Shown one piece after another: positions 8,588 to 18,894 of a stretch of 28,785 nt of DNA. The notes below the pieces were generated by a model that was given only the letters and a program-made list of their open reading frames with translations, had not been told where the DNA came from and ran no database searches. Both the position numbers and the translations under genes were made by a program. Each line of letters starts with the position of its first letter. Position 1 is the first letter of the stretch. This stretch comes from Coemansia sp. RSA 922 (Eukaryota > Kickxellomycota > Kickxellomycetes > Kickxellales > Kickxellaceae), in contig JANBQS010000174.1 of NCBI GenBank assembly GCA_027577415.1, forward strand, positions 1 through 28,785, read 5' to 3'.

Positions 8588-9053
8588 TGTGAATTTCTAT
8601 ATAAAAGCAAAAAAAAAAAATTGAATATTAGTGAAAAAATGAGGTTTTGAGAAAAAAAAAAGCATACCGCCCACATTGCATAGTTGACACGCTTGGTTTT
8701 GGAATCAGCCTAGTGGTGTGGGCGAATCATGTGATACACGTGCCTTTTTTTTGGTTAGAGAGCAAAGTGAGAGTGTAGATTGGAGCGTATTCAAGAGTGA
8801 GGATGGTCAAGTTTACGACGGGGGGCGTTTGTTTATATACTCAAAGTTGGAAGAGCCGGACATGCGCCACATTTGCTGCTTTGTACCGGCAGCATTCCCA
8901 AAGTTGGCATCTCCGGAGATCCCGGTCGGCAGTACTCCCTCATGCTTTTTTTTTTCCGAAACGTACAAAAAGAAATACTTGTAGGTCTAAGTGTTAAACA
9001 AATATAAAACATTAAGGGAATATTGTAATATCAACTTTGTAAAGAAAAGATGT
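8588..9053. other. Spacer between ELF1 and R3, with a GC-rich island
   Basis: This 466-base spacer holds the ELF1 promoter (A-rich next to its ATG) and the 3' flank of R3. A GC-rich patch at about 8855-8945 contains the perfect 12-base palindrome ATCTCCGGAGAT at 8909-8920 and is closed by ten T at 8946-8955. An open frame crosses it on the plus strand but starts on GTG and has no recognisable product. I found no tRNA or 5S rRNA signature that I could defend. Confidence 0.35.
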
Positions 9054-10562
9054 CTAGATTAGTCGCCGCTTGTTTGCGCTAAAGGGATCATCGATATTCG
9101 ATTCTTGTGTAGGATTGCGCCGCAAGGGTCTGGTAGCTGCTGGCTCAGGGAAGTGAATAATAGGCGTGTATGGTTTGGTCGATGTAGGCAGCGACGACAA
9201 AGTCGCAGGCGCACCAAACCGATCAACAACACTACCAAGCTTCTCCCAGGGCTTCTTGTTGTTTACTGGTGGAGGCGGACGTGGCCAACGAGCCGTACTA
9301 ATCTCGATAGACCTCTTTGCCGGAACAGGAGGAGGAGCACTGTCGCTAAAGTCGACAAGGTTCGAGGAAGAGTTGTTGCGATGGATACCCAACTCAATAT
9401 CGCCGTTGTGGCTGCACACTGGACTGTCGGGCTGGGGCGAGCTTACTTGAGAAATTATTCTATCGCAGCCAATGTCAGTAGTAGTCTCGATAATGGCCTC
9501 GTCGCAGTTGGCAATCACCGTACCCTTATTGTCAAAGTCATTGTATCCCGACTGACTTAGAACAGTGAGACGGTGGTTTTCTTGCTTGTTCTGCACGTAG
9601 GAAAAGTCGCCGCGCAATGTGGTATTGCCAATAAGCGAACCAGCGTCGTAGTGGTATGCCTCCTGTTGTCCGTCTTGACGCAGCTTGCGCATCCACTCGT
9701 CGAGATACCGCTGACGGTTAGTAAGGCACTCGTACAGGGGCTTGTACATGATCAGCCACCAGACAGTGATAGCGCCAAAGTGGTTCATCGACGTGGCCAA
9801 AATACGGTACCTCGCGTCTAGGGAAAACTCTGGTACGACATACGACAAAGTAGTCATACCGATAAGTACCAAAAAGACTACCACGCAGGCAAGGAAGATT
9901 TCGCGCGTCTCGTTAAACGAGCAGTTGATGTGCCGAATACGCCAGTTGATAGCTATAACCGCCGCCCAGTTAACCCACACAAACGAAATCAACCCCGCCC
10001 GGTACCCAGCATCAAAGAAGCACACGTCGACGTAGTCCATATAGTAAACGGAAACGGGCGCGGGTAGGGCCTGCGTAATAATGCCGAATGCCAGCATAAC
10101 CAATATCGTAATTGTGACTGAGACGTAGAGCGCAACGCCGCGGAACGGCCGGCCTCTGCAAAACACGCGGTACAACCCATAGGAGCGTAGTCCGATAAGC
10201 GAGCTCATAACGGATACGCCCATGAGTACGTGCATCCACACGCCAAAAAACTTGCAGTGTACGAACGGCGTGCCCTTTAGCGGCGCGTGGCCGTTGACTT
10301 GGAGGTCACCGGCGAACCAAAAGATCGACGAGAGGAAAATAAAGGTCATCAGAATCGGGTTCTTGGATTTTAACGGCGGATACTTGCGGTTCCACAACAT
10401 GAACAGTACTGCGATAAAGTTGAATAGATATATGGCCAGAAACACAAACACCATTATTAGGTCAGAGGCTCCGCGCGGATCCAACTTTTTGCCAGCTATC
10501 AGGAAAAACTTTACGCGAAGTAACTCCTGCGGCGTCACCGAAAATGACATCAAGTTCGCCAT
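9054..10562 (-). CDS. Class C-like 7TM receptor R3
   Basis: This is a 502-residue receptor starting at the ATG of MANLMSFSVT; the frame extends 11 codons upstream, but only to a GTG. About 34 residues precede TM1. TM1-TM7 span roughly 35-280. Cys103 and Cys181 form the expected extracellular pair. Loop 1 inside is NRKYPPLKSKNP, loop 1 outside NGHAPLKGT, TM3 ends LIGLRSYGLYRVF, and NCSFNETRE lies before TM6. The tail of about 220 residues has HRNNSSSNLVDF, a Pro-rich patch (APPPVPAKR), a KKPWEKL box, PYTPIIHFPEPA and the terminal KRRLI. It therefore has most tail motifs of R4-R8 in variant form but lacks the EFFY motif, suggesting an early branch of the long-tailed group. It is separated from R2 by the decarboxylase and ELF1. 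It is predicted to sit in the plasma or an internal membrane and signal through G proteins; the ligand is unknown. Confidence 0.9.
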   Translation of the reverse strand: MANLMSFSVTPQELLRVKFFLIAGKKLDPRGASDLIMVFVFLAIYLFNFIAVLFMLWNRKYPPLKSKNPILMTFIFLSSIFWFAGDLQVNGHAPLKGTPFVHCKFFGVWMHVLMGVSVMSSLIGLRSYGLYRVFCRGRPFRGVALYVSVTITILVMLAFGIITQALPAPVSVYYMDYVDVCFFDAGYRAGLISFVWVNWAAVIAINWRIRHINCSFNETREIFLACVVVFLVLIGMTTLSYVVPEFSLDARYRILATSMNHFGAITVWWLIMYKPLYECLTNRQRYLDEWMRKLRQDGQQEAYHYDAGSLIGNTTLRGDFSYVQNKQENHRLTVLSQSGYNDFDNKGTVIANCDEAIIETTTDIGCDRIISQVSSPQPDSPVCSHNGDIELGIHRNNSSSNLVDFSDSAPPPVPAKRSIEISTARWPRPPPPVNNKKPWEKLGSVVDRFGAPATLSSLPTSTKPYTPIIHFPEPAATRPLRRNPTQESNIDDPFSANKRRLI

Positions 10563-12094
10563 TGTGTATATATGTATTAGTGGGGTCAGTACCACTCACT
10601 CACACCACACCACCGTGATTATGATATGTGAACTATAGGTAACGAGTGCGCAGGATATCTATGCACACACGGATATGTAAAAAAGAGGGAGAGTGATAGA
10701 TGAGGCTCTAAAAAAAGAAATATGGAAGTAATAGAGTCGATAAGCTAGAAACAATATACAGTAAAGTAAGAAAGAAAGAAAGAAAGAAAAAAGTAGCAAG
10801 AGTAAATGTGAAGTGGTCAGCAAAAGTGCCCGCAGAGGGTGTTTATACGCAAAGGGCGCCAGAGCACGCCTCCTGAGCGGGTAAATGTGGGCAAGTTTGA
10901 TGGGAAAAATTGAAAAAGACCCTCGTAGAAAGACTTTGGGCGTACAAAAAAAATAGTGATCGACATGCAAAAGAAGAAAAAACCAACAATGCTGCAGCCA
11001 CGGAACACACGCGGACAACGCAAAGAGGCGAAAATTCAAAATAAATGATGTGGCCGATTCATTTTTTTTTCCTTTTAAAAGAAACAGCTCTTTGTAGAGG
11101 AAAAGATGGCTGCAATGCAGATGGTGCATGCGTCAGAGAAAAAATATTGAGAAGCAGAGTAAAACAAGTCTAGACGCATGGCTGAAGAACAAAAATAATA
11201 ATAGATGGAGCTCACCCGTTGGGTATAGCTTTTTTTTTCAGTGGCAGCCGAAACTACCAATATCTGCCGATCTATACCTAGTCTTTCTGCTTAGCCAAAC
11301 AAAAATGTGCCTCACTATTGTAACTTGCTTGGTCATACGCCCTCTTGCTGCTATTTATTATGCCCGCTACCAATGAAAAAATACAAATACTCCCAAGGAA
11401 GCACAAAATAAATTGGCCTTGGCGGAGGGCGATCACGTCGAGCATGCATCGGCAATTGGTCGAGAGACAGGTTTTCTAATGGTCGATCGCTATTACAAAG
11501 GAACAAAACATGATCCTGCAAAGGTGGGAGCTGCATTGCACACATACAGCCGATACTTGCTAATTGCAAGTGACCATTCAGCAAAAAGCAAAATAGATTA
11601 TCGTCTGCCATCAACGGTGGCTTGACTATCTGTTTCCGTGTGCTTGGGCCAGCTGACGAATATTGCGGCGTCGCTCAGCGTCTGCAAATACACCCCACTG
11701 GCGATAGGCCCGTGGGCTCGGGGAGAGACATTGTTCATGGGCCGGGTGAATACAAGCGAGGCACTACTGATGAGGACAGCATTGGTGATTTTTCTCTTGG
11801 ATTACTTGCATGTCAGCTGCAAGTGCAGGTGCCCAATGATTTGTTGACAATCGCCCCGTGGTTCTCCATATAGAGCGGCTTCCATGCCACTATACCACTA
11901 TTCGTAATAGTTGGAGAGTTCTGGAACAAACTTGCCTAATAATAAAAAGGTACTCTGAGGAGTAACGCCGTTAGCAAGATCTTTGTCGTTTTAAACAATC
12001 GGCACTGCTATTATTCATTAGTAGCAAATAGAAAACAAAAAATATAACAACAGCATATGACTTTTTTCCATGCAGCTTTAGCAAACAAGAGCGA
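10563..12094. other. Spacer between R3 and R4
   Basis: This 1532-base spacer contains the R3 upstream region, with pyrimidine-rich coding-strand sequence and a GAAA microsatellite. The part from about 11130 to 11900 is less AT-biased. Plus-strand frame 1 there is unusually open (stretches 11128-11376, 11413-11625 and 11638-11847, all in one frame), with two hydrophobic stretches, but I recognise no family and stops separate the pieces. It could be a decayed gene. A minus-strand frame at 10659-11129 is a Leu/Phe/Ser product of the pyrimidine tract and is rejected. Confidence 0.3.
10768..10792 (+). repeat. GAAA microsatellite
   Basis: About five GAAA units in a row, ending in an A run, lie about 200 bases upstream of R3. 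Purine-rich plus-strand tracts of this kind lie before most receptor starts and probably reflect pyrimidine-rich promoters or leaders on the coding strand. Confidence 0.7.
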
Positions 12095-13612
12095 TTAAAG
12101 GATCTGACGGTCGTCCGATGCATACGTATCATTCAAGCGCGAGTCCTGTGCAGCATCCAGCCGTAGCTGCGAAACCGCCGCTGGATCAGTGAAGCCGGTA
12201 GTTTGAGCATAAGGCCGATTAGCCGTAGGGGACAACGGCGAGTTAATGGGCGACTTTAAGCTGGAAGTAGACACCGGTCCGCCAAGACGACCAACAGCAC
12301 TAGCGAGCTTGTCCCAGGGCCGCTTGGCAGCTGAGGGCGACTGCATTCTAGGGCTGTTGCTGGTTTCAGACGGACTTTCCGACAAATAAGATGACTGGCC
12401 CGCACCGCCGCAGTTGGCAGATAATGGCTGCTGGTGCTTGACCAAGCTCGAGGCCGAGTTGCTGGGATGGATACCGCCATCGCGGCTGCAAGCCGAGCTG
12501 ATCAAGGCATTAGGGCATACTTGAGCCAAAATAGTAGTTTCGTTGTGTGGGGTGTAGTAAAACTCACGGTTGGTGTCGGCATACTCAATGTCCTTGTCGT
12601 GAATCTGGGCATTCATGGAGTGGCGATGGTTTGCTGTATCGTGCTGCTTGTAAGAGTGGTCTCCGCTCGACATGTTTCCCTTGTTCGTCCCTGTTTCGAT
12701 GTGGTAGGCGCGCTGTAGCCCATCCTGGCGCAGTTTGTAAATCCACTGCTTGAGGTACACCTGGCGATCCGTAAGACACTTGTACAGCGGCACGGCCATC
12801 ATCAGCCACCAAATAGTACCCGCAGCAAAGTGATTAAGCGTGGTAGCCGAGATACGCAGCGCGCTATACGACAAGTATTTTGGCTGCGCAACCGACAGGA
12901 CTGTCATAAACGTCAAGACGCCAAACACGATAATACAGGCAACCGTAATCTCGCGGCTCTCGTTAAACGAGCTCTTAATATGACGAATGCGCCAGTTGAG
13001 CACTGCCACGATTATCCATGTAACCCAAATCAATGCAAACATGCTGACACGATATCCAAACGCAAACCCGCAATAGTCGGACTTGTCGCTGTAGCTGACA
13101 GACTGACTATCAGGCAGGGCTTCCGTAATAATGCCAAATACCAGCATACATGTGACCGTTACGATGACTGAGATGAGGAGGGCGGGGCCGCGATAAGGTC
13201 TATTGCGACAGAAGATCTGATAAAGACCGAATGAGCGGAACCCAATCAACGAGCTCACGGCGCAGACGCCCATGAGAATGTGCATCCATACGCCGATAGC
13301 TTTGCATTTTTCTAGCGCTGTGCCCTTGAGCGGCACATGTCCATTGACTTGGAGGTTGCCCGCAAACCATAGAACAGACGCGATAAACACAAACGCCATC
13401 AGAATTGGATTTTTGGCCTTTATCGGCGGGTAGTTGCGATTCCACAGCATAAAAATCACTGCGACAAACTGCACAAAGTAGGCCACTGAGATGACAATAA
13501 TCATCGTCGCGTCTGCCGCCCCGCGTGGGTCCAAGTATCGGCCAATCTCGGCAAAGTACTTTATGCGCTCCTCCTCTTCGGGTGTCAGCGAAAACGACAA
13601 AAGGTTTGCCAT
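12095..13612 (-). CDS. Class C-like 7TM receptor R4
   Basis: This 505-residue receptor is a good reference for the array. The start MANLLSFSLTPEEEERIKYF is preceded by CAAAA. TM segments lie at about 36-57, 69-90, 104-134, 144-166, 187-209, 222-243 and 255-279. Cys103/Cys181 are the presumed extracellular disulphide; Arg126 ends TM3 and Glu218 sits in SSFNESRE (214-221), which I equate with the class C ionic-lock pair. Positive residues in NRNYPPIKAKNP and RIRHIK place the N-terminus outside. After TM7 comes the amphipathic WIYKLRQDGLQRAYH, then a Ser/Pro-rich tail with EFYYTP, a SNSASSLV patch, AAKRPWDKLASAV and the terminal DRQIL. There is no extracellular ligand-binding domain. The leader on the coding strand is a long C/T tract with a GATAA word at 13634-13638 on the plus strand. 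Confidence 0.91.
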   Translation of the reverse strand: MANLLSFSLTPEEEERIKYFAEIGRYLDPRGAADATMIIVISVAYFVQFVAVIFMLWNRNYPPIKAKNPILMAFVFIASVLWFAGNLQVNGHVPLKGTALEKCKAIGVWMHILMGVCAVSSLIGFRSFGLYQIFCRNRPYRGPALLISVIVTVTCMLVFGIITEALPDSQSVSYSDKSDYCGFAFGYRVSMFALIWVTWIIVAVLNWRIRHIKSSFNESREITVACIIVFGVLTFMTVLSVAQPKYLSYSALRISATTLNHFAAGTIWWLMMAVPLYKCLTDRQVYLKQWIYKLRQDGLQRAYHIETGTNKGNMSSGDHSYKQHDTANHRHSMNAQIHDKDIEYADTNREFYYTPHNETTILAQVCPNALISSACSRDGGIHPSNSASSLVKHQQPLSANCGGAGQSSYLSESPSETSNSPRMQSPSAAKRPWDKLASAVGRLGGPVSTSSLKSPINSPLSPTANRPYAQTTGFTDPAAVSQLRLDAAQDSRLNDTYASDDRQIL

Positions 13613-14251
13613 TTTTGAAAGGCCTCCACACGCGATAAGAAAGAAAGAAAAAGAAGCAAGAAAAGAAAAGAAAGGAAAGGAAATAGCAGAAGAACAGATT
13701 AGTCAAGGGAAATGGAAAAAGAGAAGGTAAAAAAAAGCCAGCAGAATGTATGTGCGAAATCTGCTAAAGTATCAAGATCTACATTCAAGTTTGCTTGGGA
13801 ACTAAGATGTAGCGCGTGCTTACCATTGGAACAGAGAAAAAAAAGGAGGGATGCCTGTCAATCAGACAGCCAGGTTCTGTCAATCTCAACCTGTTTTGCT
13901 TTAGCCAAGTAGTCCAGTTTGAGATACTCGTACGACATCAAGCTTGGCACACAGCATTGACAAGCACAGCCACGCTATGCAATAGGCATGCTATCGCCCT
14001 TTTTTCTGTCTTTCTCACCCAGGAAAATGCTATTCAAAAACAAAATGATTGACACAATTTCACCTATTAACTTTTCTTTGTGGGAATCTCCGCTACAAAG
14101 GATCTTAATTAAGAGGATCTGTACAACGTGCCAGGAAACAAACAGGTAAGCAACACGCATTAGCAGTGTTGATATGTTGTTGTATCGCTTCTATCACTAC
14201 ATACCAGTGAACAGAGATAACTAGCAGTGATACATATTTAGACAAAATCAA
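13613..14251. other. Spacer between R4 and R5
   Basis: This 639-base spacer begins with the R4 leader, a long purine run on the plus strand (about 13640-13735, GAAAG/GAAAA units). The rest is AT-rich with no open frame that I can support, no RNA gene and no clear repeat. Confidence 0.4.
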
Positions 14252-15754
14252 TTAGAGTATCTGACGGCCGTTAATGCTGTACTTGTCGTTGTGATGCATG
14301 CCTTGAGCGGAATTGGGCGGCAGAGGCGTCCTAGCCGCTGTCTCGGCAAAGTTGATAATCGGCGTGTACATCTGTGAGCTGATTGGAGCCGATACGGGCG
14401 ACGAGTGACCTGGCTGGTTAGAGTTGGAAGCAAAAGCAGACCCGCCAATGTTGCTGACGGCGCTGGCAAGCTTATCCCAAGTCCGTCTTGTGGCTGGTTG
14501 AGGCGGCTGAATCCGATGAACATTATTAGCGTCGGCGGATTTCTTAGTATTAAGAACCGCCGCATTAACTCCACCATTGCGGATAGCCGTTGGCGACAGT
14601 GGACGCACGACGAGGCTAGAGACCGAGGAGTTGCGACGAACGCCACCGTTATAGTCGTGACTGTCTGATGCTGGGCATATCTGAGTAACGGCCTTTTCAG
14701 CGCAAACGTTCTCATTGGGCGTGTAGAAAAACTCGCCGTTAACGTTAGCAAACTCGAGGTCCTTGTTGAGACCCGCCATGTGAATAAACTGGTGCTGGTC
14801 AGACTCGCTGAGGTGCTGCGATTGTTGCGCTCCCGAGTCGACATGGTAAGCGCGCTGTAGGCCGTCTTGGCGAAGCTTCTGGATCCAGCGCTTCAAGTAT
14901 CCTTCGCGGTCGGTGAGGCACATGTACAAGGGCACACCCATGGTCATCCACCAGATCAAAGCGGTGGCGATATGGCCAAGTGATGTCGACACTACGCGCA
15001 CCTTGACGTTGAGCGGGTAGTTGGGCATAGCGTACGCCAAAACAGTTGTAAAGGTCAAAATGCTAAACACAACAACACCGGCGATTGTGACTTCGCGCAC
15101 CTCGTTGAACGAGCTCTTTATGTTGCGGATGCGCCAATTGAACCACGCCACCACCAGCCACGTGACCCAGATCATTGCGAGCACCGCTGCCTTGTATCCA
15201 TCGGTCATTGTGCACATGTCGAAAGGCTCCGCATACATGACGGTTATGTGGCCCGGCAGGGCCGATACGATTATGCCAAATGTGAGCAAGAACAAGCTCG
15301 TACCAACAACCGATATGTAGAGAGGAGGGCCGCGATATGGCCGATTGAGGCAGAAAACTTGGTACAAACCGTATGAGCGCAGTCCGATTAGGGCGCTCAC
15401 AGCACACACGCCCAATACGATATGCATCCACACGCCAATCGCCTTGCACTCTGTCATGGATGAACCCTTGAGCGGCGCGTGATTGTTCATTTGGATATCG
15501 CCGACAAACCAGAAAATCGATGTGGCAAACACGAGCGACATGATTATTGGGTTCTTTGCCTTGATGGGCGGGTACTTGCGGTGCCACAACATAGATAGTA
15601 ACGATGCAAACCGGAAAACATAGGCTACAGAAATGACTATGACTATTATCAAATCTGCTCCTTGGCGAGGCTCCAGGGTTGCGCCAAACTGTTTAAAAGC
15701 TTCAACCCGGGCCTCCTCGGCGGGAGTCACCGAGAATGACATGGAGTTGCCCAT
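14252..15754 (-). CDS. Class C-like 7TM receptor R5
   Basis: This is a 500-residue receptor starting MGNSMSFSVTPAEEARVEAF. The core is collinear with R4: Cys103/Cys181, Arg126, and SSFNEVRE with Glu218. It differs in a few otherwise constant sites: TM1 ends MLWHRKYPPIKAKNP, and the outer loop reads MNNHAPLKGSS rather than NGHAPLKGT. TM6 begins VTIAGVVVFSILTF, a version shared only with R7. The tail carries GEFFYTPNEN, RRNSSVSSLV (a basophilic-kinase-like site), RRTWDKLASAVSNIGG, MYTPIINFAE and the terminal GRQIL. MGNSMS fits the G-x-x-x-S pattern of N-myristoylation, but an outside N-terminus would make that unlikely. Upstream, two GATAA words lie at 15825-15835 on the plus strand. It is a likely G-protein-coupled receptor of unknown ligand. 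Confidence 0.91.
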   Translation of the reverse strand: MGNSMSFSVTPAEEARVEAFKQFGATLEPRQGADLIIVIVISVAYVFRFASLLSMLWHRKYPPIKAKNPIIMSLVFATSIFWFVGDIQMNNHAPLKGSSMTECKAIGVWMHIVLGVCAVSALIGLRSYGLYQVFCLNRPYRGPPLYISVVGTSLFLLTFGIIVSALPGHITVMYAEPFDMCTMTDGYKAAVLAMIWVTWLVVAWFNWRIRNIKSSFNEVREVTIAGVVVFSILTFTTVLAYAMPNYPLNVKVRVVSTSLGHIATALIWWMTMGVPLYMCLTDREGYLKRWIQKLRQDGLQRAYHVDSGAQQSQHLSESDQHQFIHMAGLNKDLEFANVNGEFFYTPNENVCAEKAVTQICPASDSHDYNGGVRRNSSVSSLVVRPLSPTAIRNGGVNAAVLNTKKSADANNVHRIQPPQPATRRTWDKLASAVSNIGGSAFASNSNQPGHSSPVSAPISSQMYTPIINFAETAARTPLPPNSAQGMHHNDKYSINGRQIL

Positions 15755-16947
15755 TTTCTAATAGAACCAAGAATAAGAAAGACGAGAAAGAAGTGACAAT
15801 AACAAAGTAAGAATATAAAACGCAGATAACGATAATAGGAAAAAGGAAAAGGGCCAAAGTCTGTTTTCCAAAAGAGGTGACTGGACGCTTGGTTTATATC
15901 TTGTCAACATAAAGCGCATTTTACAAACGAAGAGCTCAGCATGGCCACTTTCAGCGACGAGGAAAACAGCGTTATCCAGTCCATGTCGCGCTGCAGAAAT
16001 CCATGACAATCGACGTTAAATGCAATGCACTGGTACACATAGTGCGTGGAAAAAAGAATGGCAACCACTGTCGGATTAACATACAGGAATATCACAACTG
16101 GGGATTCTTTGTGGCAGCCTGTGGGGATACTTTGCGGAATACACTGGTGACGTCGATCTCTCTGGTACACAGGATTTGCTTTCGGTTTTTCCTTATTTTG
16201 CAAGCTTTAGAAAACGTCAATATATGTAAAATAAAATGCTTTTTGTGTAACGTCCCCATTTCTCGCACACAGGGAAACAAGGAAGGATGCTTATGTAAAA
16301 GTTTCTAGAAGAGCATTTAGGTCACGCAGGACCAGTGGAATATCGGAAAGCTTGAGATGGTCTATCTACTATTACCACGACACGATTTTTAGATCATGCA
16401 AGCGGAAGCAGCAAGTGTAATGTATAGCTTACAAAAGCAAAAGCATGGATCACACTCTTGGATGCTCCATGCTGATATCCAAATAAAAGACACGTGCGCA
16501 GCCAGACACGCCACAATACAATCAGAGAATAAAGTCTATTCAGATATATGGATTGATTTGATATAGGCCTGATTCTCGATTTGCCCCGTGTCGAAACCAC
16601 GCGGTGATGCACTACCATCCAAGATTGGCGTGCTAAAGTCAATCCACGAGTAGGAAATAAAACAGAGGCGAAGGGCCAAGGAGAAAAAAGGGTCACCCAA
16701 TTTATTTGACAAAGTCCGTGAACATGAACACGCAAACAAACGGGTGGGGATGAGCATCAGAGGGATTGCCGCGCTTGTGCCCTTTGCTACCTGTTGCTGA
16801 GTAAATCCCAAGCCAAATGTGGAATCCAAAGTAAAGCAACACGGTCGCCCATCAACACAAGAGAGGTGATACAACAACATTGTTCAAATAGAACAAACTA
16901 GGCAACTTCAGCGCGGGTGGATGTAATTATAATTCGCTAAAAAGAAA
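15755..16947. other. Spacer between R5 and R6
   Basis: This 1193-base spacer carries the R5 promoter. Several minus-strand frames (15904-16203, 16394-16735, 16536-16880) are open with some hydrophobic stretches, but none has a recognisable family. Two short matches, at about 15981-15996 and 16149-16161, recur in the R7-R8 spacer (about 21247-21262 and 21418-21430) with nearly equal spacing (172 versus 174 bases), so part of this DNA may be an older duplicated segment or gene relic. Confidence 0.3.
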
Positions 16948-18375
16948 TTAGATCAGCTGGCGGCCATCGGTGCTATACTTACTTTTGACCTGAGTTACAT
17001 TAGACCGCTGCGGCGCGTTGCTTGCCGGCTCAGCAAAGTTGATAATGGGCGTATATGGCTGCGTAGCTGTGGAGGGTGACACTGAGGCAGATAAATTGGA
17101 GGCTGAACTGAGAGAAGGTCCGCCAATGTTGTTTACAGCGTTGGTAAGCTTATCCCAAGGCCGCTTGGATGCTGATGGCAACTGCGAGCGCTGAACTAGA
17201 TTAGAGTTAGAAGAGTTAAGGTGAACGCCGACTTCGCCATCGTCATTTCCACTGGACGCGGAGCTGACATGCTTGGCAGTGCGGTTCTGAGTTATTGCCT
17301 TTTCCATGCCAGTCTCATTGGTTGGCGAGTAGAAGAACTCGCCGTTAGCAGTTGCGCTGCCAAGTTCCTTGTTGAGGGCAGCTACATGGTTGGAGAGGGG
17401 CCGGTGAAGATAGGAGTAGCTTTCACCCGGCGCACTAACTCCATCGGTCGACTCCGTATTGACGTGGTAGGCGCGCTGCAGCCCGTCTTGACGAAGCTTA
17501 AGCATCCACTGTTTTTGGTACTCTTCACGGTTGGTGAGGCACTTGTACAGCGGTACCGCCATTGGCAGCCACCATGTTGCTATTGCCGAGAAGTGGTTGA
17601 GCGATGTTGTCAGTATACGCCACTTGAGGTTAAGCGGGTAGGTCGGTTCCACATATGACAGTGTGGTCACAAACGTCAAGACCCCGAATACAATGGCGCA
17701 GGCAACTGTAATCTCGCGACTTTCGTTAAACGAGCTCTTTATGTTACGAATGCGCCAGTTGAGTGCCGCCACAGCTGCCCACGAGACCCAAACATATGCA
17801 AATATCGCTGCCTGGAACCCAGAGCTGAAGTTGCACATGTCGAGCCCGTCAAGGTAAAGAGTCGTTTTGCTGACTGGTAGTGCCTCGGTGACGATACCGA
17901 ATGTTAACAGGCTTCCGACAATAAAGGCGACCGATGCGTAGAGTTGGAAGCCACGAAATGGAAGATTCCGGCAAAACACTTGGTACAGACTGTAGGAGCG
18001 CAGTCCAATAAAGGCGCTTACAGGATATATGCCCAAAAGAAGGTGCAGCCAAACGCCAAAGGCTTTGCATTTTTCGAGCGCTGTGCCCTTGAGCGGGGCG
18101 TGTCCATTGATTTGGAGGTCGCCAACAAACCAAAATATATACGCCACGAAGATGGGTAGCATCATCCACGGGTTCTTGGCCTTTATTGGTGGGTACTTGC
18201 GGTTCCACAGCATAAAGAGCACCGCGAGTAGCTGAAAAAAGTAGACTAACGTAATGACAATGACCAGTACCAGATCACCAGCCTGCCGCGGTTCCAGGAC
18301 CATGCCTTGCGACTTGAATATCTGGACACGTGCCTCCTCCTCTGCCGTCACCGAGAACGACATTGCGTTTCCCAT
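16948..18375 (-). CDS. Class C-like 7TM receptor R6 (tandem twin of R7)
   Basis: This is a 475-residue receptor starting MGNAMSFSVTAEEEARVQIF. The frame runs ten codons further upstream to a GTG, so the ATG at 18375 is chosen. The core matches R4: Cys103/Cys181, NRKYPPIKAKNP, NGHAPLKGTALEKC, AFIGLRSYSLYQVF and SSFNESREITVAC. The tail has GEFFYSPTNETG, a HLNSSNSNLVQ patch (lacking the RR of R5 and R7), SKRPWDKLTNAVNNIGG, QPYTPIINFAEPA and the terminal GRQLI. It is the nearest relative of R7: the first 43 codons or so and the leader are identical or nearly so at base level, while the tails have diverged. The plus strand has GATAA at 18381-18385, 6 bases before the ATG. It is presumably a G-protein-coupled receptor with no extracellular ligand domain. 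Confidence 0.91.
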   Translation of the reverse strand: MGNAMSFSVTAEEEARVQIFKSQGMVLEPRQAGDLVLVIVITLVYFFQLLAVLFMLWNRKYPPIKAKNPWMMLPIFVAYIFWFVGDLQINGHAPLKGTALEKCKAFGVWLHLLLGIYPVSAFIGLRSYSLYQVFCRNLPFRGFQLYASVAFIVGSLLTFGIVTEALPVSKTTLYLDGLDMCNFSSGFQAAIFAYVWVSWAAVAALNWRIRNIKSSFNESREITVACAIVFGVLTFVTTLSYVEPTYPLNLKWRILTTSLNHFSAIATWWLPMAVPLYKCLTNREEYQKQWMLKLRQDGLQRAYHVNTESTDGVSAPGESYSYLHRPLSNHVAALNKELGSATANGEFFYSPTNETGMEKAITQNRTAKHVSSASSGNDDGEVGVHLNSSNSNLVQRSQLPSASKRPWDKLTNAVNNIGGPSLSSASNLSASVSPSTATQPYTPIINFAEPASNAPQRSNVTQVKSKYSTDGRQLI

Positions 18376-18894
18376 TTTTGGATAAAGACGGGTTGGGTCC
18401 GTCACAGACTAAAGTAATTAAAAGAGTATGTGTAGCACAAATAGAGAGTAAAATGTTAATGGATGAAGAGAAAAAGAAAATATTATGCCCCGTTGACAGA
18501 TGCTAGAACACGGAAGAAAATATAAAGCGACCATGCATGTTGTCGAAAAATAAACACTCTTGATGTCATGGAAGTGGTGGTCGTACACAAGAAAATCCAT
18601 CCGGTTTAGCCAAGCCAAAGGAGATATGATTGACGGAAAAAACGGTAAATCTGTATTTGGCAGTTTGTGTATGTGCGTACATGCATGCATTTATGGAGTA
18701 AAATACGTCCATCTGACAAATTACCGGCTTTTGCATCCACTTCTCAACATGTTAAATACGCACATAGTTTGTTTTTACCTGGAGAAAAGGACACGTGAAC
18801 ACAACAGTCAATCTCTTGTGCCAATTAGAGCGGCGCTAAAGAATCCATAGATTTTAACAATGACATTTGGTAGTGTCAACTTGACAAAATACAA
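18376..18894. promoter_or_regulatory. R6 upstream region, duplicated upstream of R7
   Basis: This 519-base spacer is the R6 promoter side. It aligns by eye with about 20296-20770 upstream of R7, with scattered substitutions and short indels. No open frame here can be supported. Conservation of this DNA comes from the recent duplication and does not by itself show function. Confidence 0.6.

Noticed and set aside
8718..8984. 88-codon plus-strand frame between ELF1 and R3
   Set aside because: It starts on GTG, which a nuclear fungal gene would not use, and has no recognisable domain.
10659..11129. 156-codon minus-strand frame with many Leu and Phe, looking like a membrane protein
   Set aside because: It translates a pyrimidine-rich tract upstream of R3; composition explains the Leu/Phe/Ser content and there is no receptor motif.
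11620..11900. Minus-strand pieces that at first looked like the C-terminal half of a major-facilitator transporter, with an apparent match in 20940-21140
   Set aside because: The resemblance is short, a competing plus-strand reading fits equally well, and the best nucleotide match between the two places is in opposite orientation.
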